The notes beneath the pieces were generated by a model. It searched no databases. It was not told the DNA's origin and worked only from the letters and a program-made list of their open reading frames with translations. From Zychaea mexicana (lineage: Eukaryota; Mucoromycota; Mucoromycetes; Mucorales; Lichtheimiaceae), in the NCBI RefSeq assembly GCF_025766255.1, contig NW_026516736.1, positions 62,001-126,000 of the forward strand: 64,000 nt of DNA, given 5' to 3'. The position numbers and the translations under genes are program-made. Every line of letters starts with the position of its first letter. Positions within the stretch are counted from its first letter, which is position 1. Of this stretch, positions 1 through 11,954 are shown in pieces.

Positions 1-117
1 CGAAAGATGGAACAGAGGCAACATTCGTATCAACGGCATTGTGTGCTATTTGCGCTGATCAGCTAATGCATAAGTACTGAATTGTAGCAGTTTAAGTCAT
101 ACAGTCTTCGGCGTACC

Positions 118-1050
118 TCAGTTATAAGTGATCATTTCATGTTGGAAATCGTCAATGAACGACTGGCTGGTAAGTTCGACTTGACCATGCTGCATCAGCT
201 TATAGAAATGGCCTCCGCCAACTAAAAGTTTCAATTAGATGGTTTCCTTCACATATCTTTAAGAAGCTGTAATACCAAAGCCATAGCCATCCTTATAAGG
301 CTTGATGACGCCGTCCGTTTTGCTTGGTACAAGAAAGCAAATGCTTTCTATACCACATTCATCCCTCAGCATGGTGAGGTTTTTTCAAGAGCAGGTATGA
401 GGCGATGGTACCTGTCTCGCATGCTCTTCTGTGTACCAATCATCTCCCCATTCAACATTTGTGCCTTGTCTTCATACAGTTTCCTGGCACCTTTATCCAT
501 CTCCCTCCAAATTGCCCCTCTGCGCGCCTGGATGTTTCCGATTGATCTTTTGTTAATTTCAATTCTGCTTTTTCTAAAACATAGTTTCACGTCATAAAAG
601 GGTGTTCAGCGTTCTTAGTTGTACATAAGAGATAGAGGATAATAAACTAACCATCAGAATCAAAAGGGCGTTTCTGAAAGATGTTGAAGCCAGAAAGACC
701 GCCAGTATTTTTGCGAATGAATGGTGGTTTCAAGTGCTTCAGAGCGTCTACAGGTGCGTTGTACCTCTCGGCAATACGAGCAAGGCGTTCCTAATACTCC
801 TTCTCCATTGCCTTGTTCAAAGCGCGGACTTCACCCATCATCGTAGCTTCTCTGTTACGTCGGTGGCATCAGTAGTAAGTGTAACAGCCGCAGAAGATAT
901 ATCACTGGGCAAGGGGTGTCCATCAAATGAAATGCCTTCAAACGATCAATTTCGTTCAAAAGCGCGTTTAGTTGAACAGCCACCTCATCATGTTCGCAAA
1001 TAATTGACTGAATGTTCTCGTCTTCTGCAATCACTTTGCTTCCTCGTCAC
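118..1050 (-). pseudogene. Decayed HMG-box-like gene
   Basis: Read on the minus strand, a single protein can be followed through several breaks. It starts with an acidic stretch (AEDENIQSIICEHDEVAVQ), then NKAMEKEY, a stop, ERLARIAERYNAP, and then GFNIFQKRPFDSD. After a probable intron (donor GTTAGT near 648) it continues with a segment containing RGAIWREMDKGARKLYEDKAQ. The last two pieces resemble the two halves of an HMG box (N-terminal GFNIF.. arm and W..M...ARKLYEDKA helix). More of the same protein is legible to about 118 (SKTDGVIKPYKDGYGFG, then QSFIDDFQHEMITYN), with at least three in-frame stops and one frameshift. HMG boxes bind DNA, but assignment here is by pattern only. Whether this was a host gene or part of a repeat family cannot be told from one copy. 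Confidence 0.45.
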
Positions 1051-1467
1051 TTCTCGCTCCTTCTTCTTGCATAAGTGCTTCTGTAGCTTTCTCATATTTT
1101 TCAATAAGTGTTTGTCGTTGTGATGTAGCATAGTTATTTTGATGTAGGATGAGACTATGATTTGGGAAATATGAGTAATGATTCCTTGTTTATTCAAAAC
1201 CCGAAGGCTTGTGGTTACTTGCGGTTACTTGCGGTTTTAATCACAACCTGAAGCTCAGCAACCGCAACACGCAGTTTTCGACTGTTGAGGTCGGGCAGGG
1301 TGGTATTCTTAGCTGCGAGGGATGTGATCATTTTGAAAAATAAGAGAAGCACTTGAGATTCAGATTATATATATTTCAGCTCACTATTTTTTATTTTATT
1401 TGGTGACCCGCGACTTTAACTTTATGCTTCTTTTAACAGGACCCGTCCCTTATATTTCTATCCATCC
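1051..1467. other. Non-coding spacer left of the hAT element
   Basis: No convincing gene. There is a short direct repeat of TTACTTGCGG near 1217-1237. The stretch ends at the 8-bp target duplication of the neighbouring hAT element. Confidence 0.5.
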
Positions 1468-1475
1468 TTATTTTC
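1468..1475. repeat. 8-bp target-site duplication, left copy
   Basis: TTATTTTC lies directly before the left hAT terminus and recurs identically at 4844-4851 directly after the right terminus. Confidence 0.9.
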
Positions 1476-1769
1476 CAGTGTTGACGAATTTCGCCAACCG
1501 CAATTTTCGCCAAGTGGCGAGAATACCTTTTTCGCCTTAGCAAAAAATAGTGCTTCATAATTTTCGCCTAGCGAAAATTGGCGAAAATTGCGGGTAATTC
1601 CCCGCTACATTTTTTTTCCGATTGATTATTGTGTGCCACCCCAATAAGCAGTTAAATTAATAAATTTCATCTTCAAAAGTAAAATGGTTTACTCCTTCGA
1701 TAATAAAGAAAAGAAAAGATTACAAGATAAATATATTAAACGGTCAATGTGAGGTTCTTATTAGTCAGG

Positions 1770-2045
1770 TCTTCATTGACTCGTGCCAAAAGCATGCTGC
1801 AGATTGATGTTTATGACAAATCTGCTGCGCAGCTGTTGCGCAGCTGCTAAGTAGTTTCTGTGCGACAGCGAAATAACTGTCCTCTTCCTTCTAAATTCAA
1901 TAACAGCTTATCTTCGAAATACAAATTTATCGACTATGCTGCACTCATTACTTCATAGCTCGTCCAAAAGTTATGCTGCGGAATGATGACGATGACGAAC
2001 TTGTCGCGCAGCTGCTAAGCAGTCGCCTTCTTCATTATACAACAG
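1770..2045 (+). repeat. Imperfect duplicated segment in the hAT 5' leader
   Basis: Two related stretches of about 65 bp (roughly 1780-1855 and 1958-2025) share the order CAAAAG..ATGCTGC, then GATGA.., then GCGCAGCTGCTAAG. The second part is rich in GCGCAGCTG, itself repeated in the first copy. They lie between the left terminus and the transposase start, so they may be leader or binding sequence. No protein is evident. Confidence 0.5.
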
Positions 2046-2178
2046 TTCATTTTCTTGAGGCAATAGTTTCGCAGCACACGACCTAAGAAAAAGTATAAAT
2101 ATGGCCAGTTCTCTGAGCTAGATACTTCATTAACATTTTATATCTACACTTTCTCGTCGATCTACATTATCCTCTCTC

Positions 2179-4730
2179 ATGCAATCCGAAGAAAACTTAT
2201 CAACAACTGCTGGTTCCAAGCGTTCTTATGTATTGGTGGAAAGGTCCAACCAAGGTTCCGGTGCTGGTCGCAGACGACATCCTACCAAGCAGTTTTTCAA
2301 GCTCTACGATCGATACTTGGACAATAAAAAATGCAGGGATGGTGAGGCACAATGTCTTGCATGCATTCGAGTACTCGGTGACTATATGCAAGGAGTTAGG
2401 GATAAAAATGTCGCTTTACTTGAGCATCTCAAGGTAAAATAGAAAGATATGCATGAATTGTAGCTTAAATGTAGCCTCAAAATCTTGATAATAGAGCTAA
2501 TACTTTTCTTTCAAAAAAAAAGGGTTGCATCAATCTGAATTCAGATGAAAGAATTATGATACAGGCCTCAGGTGCTTTCACGTGGGTAGATAATGAAGAT
2601 ATACTTCCTGAAGATTCGGTTAGTCAAGTATCTGGTCTCAGTCAAACATCAAATACAAGACGTAAACTCGCGCAAGCATCAATCTCGAAATATGGTGTCG
2701 TCGAAAACAGCTTGTGGGTTCAGCGAGCACAGGACAAGGCATTGCGTGCTACTGTGTCGGCCAATCTTCCATTCCGTTGGATCGAAAACCCAGAGGTCAT
2801 CGAATACTTGCTCCATTTGAATGATCGCGCTTTGGTAATAAGAAGATGCAATGTTATTATACTTTATATTTGTATGATGTAATAAGATGTAACTAACTAG
2901 TACGGCCTTCTTCTAGGCAAATGGAGCCATACCTAAAAGGCAAAACCTATCAACCAAAATTCTTTCACGTGTTGCCGATTCTGCAAATGGACAACTCATT
3001 GCCGAGGCTCAAGATATACAAGGCGTAACTCTAACATGTGACGGATGGCGAAATGTCTCCAAGGAGTCGATACTTGGCATAGTCCTCAACACCTCAAGTG
3101 GGAGCAGCGTCATTTGGGACGCAAAAGACATCTCAGGAGAGCAAGCAAGGACGCCGGATGTTATTCAAAAATTGGAGACGTTACTTTTCGACGAGAGTGA
3201 GCGGATCAAGAGGCACAACATCACGGTCATCGCGGTTGTTACTGATTCAGCGAGTGCCTATGCTGCTGCCCGTTCACAGCTACGTCGCAAGCATCAACAG
3301 ATTATATGGTTGCCATGCTTTGCCCACCAGATGAATCTCTGCATAGCCGATATGTTGAAGGCATTCCCGGACTTGAATTCTTGCATGCAGCAAGCTGTCA
3401 AACTCATCGAAACATTCAATCGTTCAACATATTTGACACGAAAACTCCGTGACCATTAAGATGGTACCCCAAATAAGTGCTGCGTTAGTCTTCGTCAACC
3501 TGCAACAACACGATGGAACAGTTACTTCGATGCTTTGAAAAACTTGCTTGATACGAAGGATTCATTGCAGGTAAAGCGATCAATATTATGGATTTTAAAT
3601 ATACGTGTACAATGGTTAGCACTCATACTTATTGTTTTGTCTTGACTTAGCTCGTCGTTTTGAATTCTGGATCTGATGCAGGTGCCAAAATACCAGACGA
3701 AGTTGCAAACAACATTCGCTCCATGGCCTTCTGGGAAGATATCGATGGAATCAAGGCAATGCTCGAACCATTTGCGTTGTGCCTAGATGTTCTCCAACGA
3801 GATAATGCCAAGCTATACTACATTGTCACTCAGTTCGCGAAGCTACTCCCCATGTTTACGACTGATAAGATCGACTTTGTGCGTAGAAGACTGCCAGACG
3901 ATGCTGTCCAAGTATTTGTCAAGCGACTGGAAAAAAGATGGTATCAATGGGAGCAACCGCTACTGATTCTGGCCATGTATCTACATCCAACGTACCGTTT
4001 GGATTACATCAACCGCTATCTGGAACCTGTACATCCAGAAGCATGCAACAGACGGGGCATCACGTCAAGAATCATTACCGAGTGGGCCCAAATGTACTAC
4101 AATAAATGGACAGGAAACGAGGCCGAAACCATGCTTTTACAAGTCATGAAGTACGACGATAGGGATTGGCCGCTCGATGATGAAGGCTACATTGGATCCG
4201 GTCGCAACCCGGACAAGTTTTGGAAAATGGTGGCTGCCAACGACGAGTCGTGCAAAGAACTTGCTTTTGTGGCGCAACGCTTGCTGGCGATTGGTGTGAA
4301 CTCGGCCTCGTGCGAGAGATTGTTCAGCGACATGGGGTACATCCATAGCACTAGGAGAAACTGGCTTCATTGGCAAAAAGTTCTTCACATTGCCCAAGTT
4401 TGTGCCACACTCAAGAAGAAGCACGCCAAGGATAAAGGCAAAGCACCAGCACTTCCCGCACTAGCAAGACTTGATAGCGTTGAAAGCCAAGGCGCCGAGG
4501 ACGACGAACGTTACATGGAGGAAGAAGACCGGAACCTCCAGAGTGAAGAAGAGGCCGATATGACTCCACAGCAGTGGAATGCTCTTGTTAATGAGTGGTT
4601 CTTGGATCTTGACGGTGAAGTTGACGACGAAACAGCTGAAACTCCTGACATACAAGTGCACCCAGCAGAAAACCAATCTTATAAATACAAATTGTCAACA
4701 CTTTTCACCCCCTCCCTTCAACAGATTTAG
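2179..4730 (+). pseudogene. hAT transposase, four exons, one in-frame stop
   Basis: Exons are 2179-2433, 2523-2834, 2917-3570 and 3651-4730. All introns are in phase 0 with GT-AG ends; the second has an AACTAAC branch-point-like box near its acceptor. The protein is about 830 residues. It has a basic DNA-binding N terminus with a possible zinc-binding set (C..C near QCLACIRVL), then the RNase H-like core (LTCDGWRN, AVVTDSASAYAAA, CFAHQMNL). A C-terminal hAT dimerisation block follows (LLAIGVNSASCERLFSDMG), then an acidic tail. It would cut and paste the flanking inverted repeats. The only lesion I see is TAA at 3457-3459 in exon 3, after KLRDH. The frame continues (ATTRWNSYFD, the usual hAT TRWNS motif), so a single Gln codon change could account for it. 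Confidence 0.85.
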
Positions 4731-4843
4731 ATTTTCATATGTATTTCCAAATAAAGTAATTGATTTTTCGCCTCTAATTTTCGCCTATTTTCGCCTTAAC
4801 GAAAAACCCAAAAGATTTTTCGCCTGGCGAAAAATCAACGCTG

Positions 4844-4851
4844 TTATTTTC
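4844..4851. repeat. 8-bp target-site duplication, right copy
   Basis: TTATTTTC follows the right hAT terminus. It is identical to 1468-1475. Confidence 0.9.
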
Positions 4852-6540
4852 CATATTATAATCTCTCAAGTACTTATGCTACCTCCCCTGTGCAGTTTAT
4901 ATTATTCTCTATTGTCCTTTTTCCCTCGTTACCCTCACCTTGTTACTATGACCCTGTAATTTCATGGCCCCTCTTATTTTCTGTTATACTCCCTCTCTTA
5001 TGTTTCCATCCATCGTATAGACATTGCTATATCTATTTCCCTATTTTTCCATCTTCTACTCTGTCCAAATTACCTAGTAGAGATCATTGTCCTCTGTGCC
5101 TGGCGTCGTTCTCAGCCAAGCGCACCCAGTTGACAAGGTGTATAAAAGGGGATTAACCCCATGATAAAATAAAGATTAAGCGTTTTCGGACATATATTCG
5201 TGGAATGACAATTGACACCGCAAGTGGAACTTGCCGTTATTGTAATCGTGTTTCTGTGTATTTATATTTCGCGTTCCTCATATCCCTGACTCCATTAATT
5301 TTCTGAGTTCTGTTTATTTGTATTCTACTGCATATCAACCCTATTCTTCTGAACCCTTTCTATCTTGCCCCCTTTTTTTATACTACCTTTTATCCTTTTC
5401 CAAACACCACACATGTCAGTTTTGACACATTGTGTGTGCGGTTTTCAGGCCTTTCCCCTTGACAGACACACTAGAGTTAAAACCTGATTTCAGAGTGCTT
5501 TCAGTGTGCTTTTAGTGAGAATTTTCTTTCAGAGCGCTTTCAGTGTACTTTCAGAGCTGTGATGCAGTAAATAGATAAAATTGGCTCCCCTACTTAAATC
5601 CTTCGGTTACTGCCTGATATAGGAACCCGGGGGTTTTCTAGTGTTCAAGTGACGTTACACAGATGCAATTTAGCACCATAGTAGCCAAGACGTTAGGCTA
5701 TTTAGCGGTGAAATGTTTGTGGCTTAGTGGTAATTATTCGAGGAGCAATTGAAGTTTGAAGTAGGGTAAATGATTTTCTATACTTTTTACTGCTTATATG
5801 TCAATAGCTAATACAAAGAAAGAATCTATGCAGGCTATTCAATATTTTATTAATTTTCTTATTTTTAATTTATTTTATATATTTAGTTATTAAGTTTTAT
5901 TTTTAAATAATAGATAATGATCAATATAATTAGGGGTGGTCAGAGAAAATCTTTGATTTTCGATGACGTGGGTAGCTGGTCATCGAGACAGTAGTCGAGA
6001 CCCTAGAATAATGGTAGTTATTCCAAACATTTGTCTACAAATGCCTCATAAACAGTGTTCTTCTATGAAAGAAAACACAGCATGCACTATATATAGTATA
6101 TAAGTAGTATATATATATATAAGGAAATCTGTGTAACGTGAAAATACCTGATATAGTAAAATTGATGTCACTGAATCCCATAAAAGGTACGTCGGAGTTT
6201 CAAACATATACTAAAAAAGGAGAAATGGGCTGAAAAACAACTTGAGCATAGAGAGTAACTGTTATTATTTGATGAAATTAAATGCTTTTATTTTTCGCAT
6301 ATAGAGTATTATTTTGGCTATCTACTGACTTTAGTTGCAAATCACAGTACCCAATAAGTGGCTTAAAATGATTTTTACAAACATTTTGCTCAATAGCTTT
6401 TTAAATTGGTAGTCTTACATAAGCTAATAAATTTATATTTAAGAATAGAAAATTCAGCATGTTATTTTCAAAACAAAGGTACAATGATACAGTAACATTG
6501 TTTTGGTTTAATTGGGCCATTTTTTATGAATTTCAAAGCA
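4852..6540. other. AT-rich gene-free stretch
   Basis: No gene is supported; open frames are short and low-complexity. The stretch holds a block of short repeats at 5488-5565, homopolymer runs, and a TA-rich tract at about 6085-6122. Confidence 0.5.
5488..5565. repeat. Short degenerate tandem repeat (TTTCAGNGYGC)
   Basis: Variants of TTTCAGAGTGC / TTTCAGTGTGC / TTTCAGAGCGC / TTTCAGTGTAC recur five or six times in about 78 bp, with one interruption. Confidence 0.6.
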
Positions 6541-6546
6541 AACCAA

Positions 6547-6700
6547 ACATGCTGGTAGCTCAAGGTGCAGAGCTTTGGACTGGTGCTGGGTATGGTAAGG
6601 GTTCAAATCCTGTAGTATACTGTTTTTGCTTGTTCAGCTTGACTTTTTTTTGAATGTTCAAAATCTCAAAAGGTCAAGGGTTCAATTCCAGCAGCAACTA
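6547..6700 (+). repeat. tRNA-like (SINE-like) segment with Pol III A and B boxes
   Basis: TAGCTCAAGGTGCAGAGC (6556-6573) fits a tRNA D arm (GCTC/GAGC stem) and A box. GGGTTCAAATCC (6599-6610) fits a T arm and B box at the normal spacing. The acceptor stem and anticodon arm do not pair, so it is not a working tRNA. A second B-box-like GGGTTCAATTCC lies at about 6675-6687, followed by an AT tail. A tRNA-derived SINE or decayed tRNA fits best. Confidence 0.4.
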
Positions 6701-6781
6701 ACTTTTCTTTATATTAAAATTTTATAATATACTGAATGCAACTTTTTTTCATCAAAAATGAGAATATTTTATTTTTAAAAA

Positions 6782-6975
6782 TCATTATTCTATTCCGATG
6801 GGATATTCTTTTTCCCTTCCTTTATGACTCATAGTCATTCCGTTCTGATGAATATCCTTTTTCCCTTCCTTTATGACTCATAATCATTCTGTTCTGATGG
6901 AATATTATTTTCCCTTCCTTTATGACTCATAATCATTCTGTTCCGATGGGATATCTTTTTTCCCTTCTAAATGCT
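6782..6975. repeat. 49-bp minisatellite, about 3.5 copies
   Basis: Units start alike at 6822, 6871 and 6920 (TTATGACTCATARTCATTC), a period of 49 bp. Each contains TTCYGATGGRATAT and a TTTTTCCCTTCC pyrimidine run. Partial units flank the three full ones. Copies differ at only a few positions. Confidence 0.85.
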
Positions 6976-7547
6976 TCCTGTTAAAAAAGTATATAAAGGG
7001 GAAACTTTTGGCAAACCTCTCTTTATTAGGGGTCGTCATTAATGGATTCGAAACGGATCGAGCAATTCCGAATCCGTTTCATATAAAACGGATCAGCTCT
7101 TTTGCAATCCAGAATGGATCCAGATTGTAAATATGGGATCCAAATCCGTTTCGTATAAATCTGGATCAAATCCGAAATCCGAGTATAGAGTTAAGTTTCG
7201 AATACAAATTACTGAAAAGTAAGCTTTAGATGGTACAAGGTGGCATTTATTAAATTTAGCAGTAGTGAACATCAGAAAAAAAGAAGAGGATAGGGAAGAA
7301 GAAAAAGCAACCAGGGCATGGCTACTGGAAGAAAGTAATAAAGAAGTTGAACGATCAATGGGGCAATGACACTAGCTGGGCTTTGAAATAATGAAAAAAA
7401 GGGAGGGAAGGGAAGTGGAATCATTTTTGTAGGTGACCATAGGTCAAGGGAAAGGGAAGTAAAAAAGGGAGGGTTAGTGCGAAGAATTGTAGAACTGCTG
7501 TTTGTTTTCTCTAACACAACGTAGAAACGGCGAACAGTAACTCCTTC

Positions 7548-9939
7548 TTAACTTTCACCAAAATACTTGGACCATGAGTCGAGCAGCACACTTGCTTCCA
7601 GTTTGCTATACCCAAGCTAATTCCGTTCACTTGGGATGTATTGCTTGGCACGGGAGAGAAGCCATTCAGATCCTGTTGATGAGGCTGGAATCGCCAAATA
7701 TTGGCATGCCATTTGCCTCAACTCTTGGCCACTGTTGACGTCCCTCCGCCAAAACTCCAAAACGATCGAAGTATACTCACCGTCGGACTCGTCGATTACT
7801 GTATCTGTGGAAACATATCTTTCCAGCTGGTCTGTGTTCGATCTCCTCTTCTTGATCAACGCATCTGGGTTTGATGGGGAAGGTTCTTGCGTTCTTGATG
7901 GCTTGTATGTTTGCCATGTCTTCTGCACCATCTCAATAGCCTCCTCGCGATACTCTCCCCAGTTCTCGTCTTCCCACCACTCGTATTTTAATTGAGGGTC
8001 CATGGCAGTAGCAACAGCAAAAGAGTGGCCTTGAGCCTTGCAGTTGTACCCTTTGAGCTTTTCCTAACCGCATTGTGTTGCGTGCACCAGCCCAGGCCAC
8101 GTCTAACATATAAAGAAGTAGTTGTGTAAGTATGTGATAAATAGTGTTCGATGGAAATACGCATAATAGAGTTATAACCTACATCCTCCCATTTATCTAT
8201 GTATAGTTCGAGCTTTTCAAGCAAATGGTTGTAAGCAAGAATGACCAGATTCATAGTTGCGTAGCTAGCGCCAGACAGCAATAGGGTCATTCAGGCGAAC
8301 TCATGGAGTAAATCGGCCACCTTCTCCAGACATGTCCATTCGTCATCTGTCAAGAAGTATCCTTGAAGGGCCTCGAGATTCCGGCACGTCGTATTGTATG
8401 CACGCTTGACTGTAAGAGCTCTTTGGAGCATGGCATATATGGAATTCCAACGAGTGCGAACGTCCAATATTAGCTCACGGCGATCTTCAATCTCGTCCTG
8501 ATCTATGGCTTCGTCGTTATCGTCGGTAGTTGGATGCTGGTGGGCAACGACCTTGAACGAGCTATGATAATGATCCAGTCTTTGTGGAGACGCTCTGATG
8601 GCAACAATCCCTTTGCGAAGCTTACGCAACGTTTTGCCTAAGGTAAATTAAGCTTAATTATTATACACATGTTGATGGGTGGATATTGCTTTTTTTTGCT
8701 TATTTACCTGCATTGATGGTTGTAGTTATTTCTTGGTTGTCACTGTCCAAGGCTTGCTCTGCATTGTCGTACGCTTCCACTTCTAAACCTTTGTGGAGGA
8801 TCGCTTGCACCGCCAAATTGATTATATGCGTGATGCAGGGGATACGATTCTCTTCGGCATCAAAGACATCGCGTCCAACAGCAAGTTCAATCTCTGTGGC
8901 CATTGTCGTTATATTGGATGTATTGTCGGTAGTCAGAAAGAGCGGCTTGGACACGAGGTTCCAATCGTTCAAAACTTTCAGGAACGCCCCCGCCATGTTG
9001 GCACCAGTGTGAGGGCCGGAGAGAAGCTGGAGACCTAAGGCAATGGATTGTTGGTTCCAGTTGTCATCGATCCAGTGGGCAGTGATACCAAGAAACAGAA
9101 CCTTCCATTCACTTGTCCAAGCATCGACAGTGTATGAGAGGCACAGCTGAGCTTGCAGGATGACATCAATACGGCTTCGCTGAACCTGGTACATGGTAAG
9201 CAAATCACGGGAGGCAGTACTGTCGCTTGGAAGTTTGACGTGGGTGAGACTTGGGGCTGATTGCACGAGGTTCAACAATCGCTGGAAGTAGGGATTTTTG
9301 ACAATCATAAATGGCAATGCAGCAGACACAATGAACAAACACAGCACCCTGTGGAAGACCTCTGGATCAAACTGTTGGAAACGCGGTGTGGTGCTGCCTC
9401 CCAAGTAAGTGTAGAGTGTATTATCTTTTGGTGGTGCATCGACAGGCGTGTCCTTAGTGATACCGTGCTTCAACAAATGTTTTATAAGGCCGGTGGTTGT
9501 TCCTTGTGGATCCTTGTACTTTTTATTGCAGAACTTGTCTCCCATGGGATAGCAGCAGTAGTAGTAGGTGATATTCTGGGCGTCGTTTACGCCTCGAACC
9601 ATTTGTACAGCCAGCTCTTGCGTGCTTTAACCCCTTTTCCTTTCGGCTGGTGTTGCACGGAGGCTAATACACCGGTTTCGCTGTCACTGGTGTTGTCAAT
9701 CGCCTCATTGTCATAGTCGGTGGACATCGCAGAAAACTGGCGGGCTGTGGAAGGCGAGCTACCCATACGGTCAGGCATTGACGAATCCTATTAAAAGTCA
9801 AATAATTGTGTTGGATCAGGTAAGTGAGGATATACTGATATTCTTATAGAATAAAGGGTCAACTTACTTCATCAGACCAGTCATTATCGAGAGCAGAGGA
9901 GTTTCGTTTACCAGGGATGGAAAAAGAAGACGGATTCAT
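7548..9939 (-). pseudogene. hAT transposase (BED-finger type), frameshifted
   Basis: Starts MNPSSFSIPGKRN at 9939. Exon 1 ends at 9868 and exon 2 begins at 9787. A BED-like zinc finger is readable: W..F, then YYYCCYP..DKFC, then H...H in LIKHLLKHG. It is followed by the hAT core (YTVDAWTS, LFLTTDNTSNI, PCITHIINL, RTRWNSIYAM) and the C-terminal AMDPQLKYEWW and CQYLAIPASSTGSE block. Lesions are a 1-nt shift near 9590, TGA at about 8288 (after LLHEFA), a 1-nt loss in an A run near 8055, and TAG near 7617 after PSERN. The protein would otherwise continue as LGYSKLEASVLLDSW to 7548. SEWLLS replaces the usual SER.FS. An intron lies at about 8100-8185. Confidence 0.8.
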
Positions 9940-11954
9940 GGTGGAAGGTTAGAGTAGCTATTCCAAGGTATGTATAGTGAATAAACAGGTATGTGGTTAT
10001 CGGTATGAAATAGAGAGCTAGCTATATGTGAGGAATATTGGGAATGCCTACCGTTATCTGGAACAATAATAAATAGAATTGTATGTCTTCAAACAACTTT
10101 TTTTTTGCCCCTTTTATATCTTTAATGTCTTGCTCTTTTTTTGCTTCTATTAAAAACTACATCATTCACGGATATCCATGTGTTTTCAAATCTTAGTGGC
10201 AATCATGACCCAGTTCGCAAAGGCAGATATCATCCTTCGGGAAATGTCGCCATGAAGACAATCATGAAAATTAAGATGACAGTTTCCTAAAACGTCAGAT
10301 CGCTGCTAGCGGTGCTTGCTGGGTTGCGGTCTTTTCGTCCTTTCTCTGCTCAGCATGACAGAGCTTAGCACTAATTGACGGAAGAACGAGCTACTTCCGG
10401 ATCTAAAGCATAGATGAATGCTTTTACGGATCCTCCCTAACCGGATGTATGCTATCACATGCGCATCACCAAAGACGACTTCGATTGATTGGTATAATTT
10501 TTTTTATACAACTATACCACTGATATACAGAGCGAAATAGATCAACAATATTTGAAGTTATCATATAATCAGCATTTGATAAGCTATGAGTATTTCTGCC
10601 TTAACAGGAACGGATGTAATGGCATTACGGATAATGCTTATGCATAGGAGAAACAGTAAAAGACGACCCAGCCTGATACCATTACTAAAGATGCTGTCCC
10701 TGGTTTGATATCTTCAGATGCACACTTAATGAGGGGGTGGATGACATCGGCGGGGTCAATTTATAGGAAGAATGCACAAAAGAAAAATTACTGGGAGAAA
10801 AAGCAAGTGCACACTTCTTGATATTTGACACTGCTACTTTTAAAAAACGATTTCTAACAAATCAGGTTGAACGGAATGTACGCGATCAAAGGTACAGCAT
10901 CAAAAGCAGGGATAATTTTACTACAAGCGAATGAATGAGTGACAGAAAATTGCGGAAGTGAAGGGAAAGCTCAGAGTTATTTTTTCTTTCAATATAGTTG
11001 CCATTGCCTGTGCGCCATAATGTCTTGAACGATTTCCGACCTAAGCGATTGAAAGAGTGGACAATTTGCTGACACGACCCTTTCCAAGCAGCAGCGGAAT
11101 AAGATAAAATAAAGCAGCTTTATAAGCTGTATAGCAGAAGAGATAGAGGAAAGTGCGGCTTTTACTCGGTTGGCTTTTTGCATACAGAACAACTGATAAA
11201 AGTGTTATGTCGTTTCCACAGAGATCGCAAAAGCATTGACGAACACAGTGTTGGGAACGTGGAAGGATGCACTTGTTAAACGCGACGGCATTAATAAAGC
11301 GAAAGGAAAAGCTAAAAACAAGCAGTTTACCATGTTGCTTTAAAGTATAGTATGATTTAAATCTCAAGGATGCCTATGGAGTACAATGCCACTGCCGGCG
11401 CCGCTCTATTTACTACGACCAATGCATGAGGGCAACGACGATTCGTGTTTTACTTCTTCATATGAAGAGCATAGGGAATGGAAAGAGGATTATCAACTAT
11501 CAGCAAGTATTGAGTGTCTATCCTATGGAGTAAGTGAATGCACACAATTTTATACTGTATAATATATGTATGTGTTTGTATGTGTCTTTGTGTGTATAGT
11601 ATTGCCTTCAGTTTGGCTAGTAGTGTGCGGTGTATTTGAAACGAGGCAGTTACAAGCAGCTGCTTCCCTTTTTTTCACCTATCCCTCAACAATAGGCATG
11701 TCGAGTTTATGAATCCCTCTACAGTTGCCATATATTGCATTCCTTTAGGCATTAGCTACAACGACTTTATAATAAACCAAGACTTTTGATTATAAACGAC
11801 TACCTTTAAACCTTCTATTATATGTAGTATATAAAAATGCTTAAATTCTGTTCCCCCTATTCTTCCCTTCAGTTTCTCACTTTCTTTCGCATTCCTTAAC
11901 AATCTACCAATTATAAAGCTAACCATGAGAATTGCAATAGAAATAAAACAGATC
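9940..11954. other. Non-coding interior or flank of the second hAT
   Basis: No gene is supported over 2 kb. Minus-strand frames at 10989-11367 show no family motif, and codon use gives no support. It may be the hAT 5' region or unrelated DNA. Confidence 0.4.

Larger units (their letters stand above)
1476..4843 (+). mobile_element. hAT DNA transposon, near-complete
   Basis: A 3368-bp element with terminal inverted repeats. The left end reads CAGTGTTGACGAATTTCGCC and the right end, read inward, CAGCGTTGATTTTTCGCC. It is flanked by a perfect 8-bp direct repeat TTATTTTC at 1468-1475 and 4844-4851, the length expected of hAT target-site duplications. Both ends carry several subterminal copies of TTTTCGCC / GGCGAAAA (about 1490-1590 and 4765-4835), which probably bind the transposase. 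The enclosed gene encodes a hAT transposase in four exons on the plus strand. The intact duplication and matching ends indicate a relatively recent insertion. One in-frame stop makes this copy non-autonomous unless it is read through. Confidence 0.9.
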
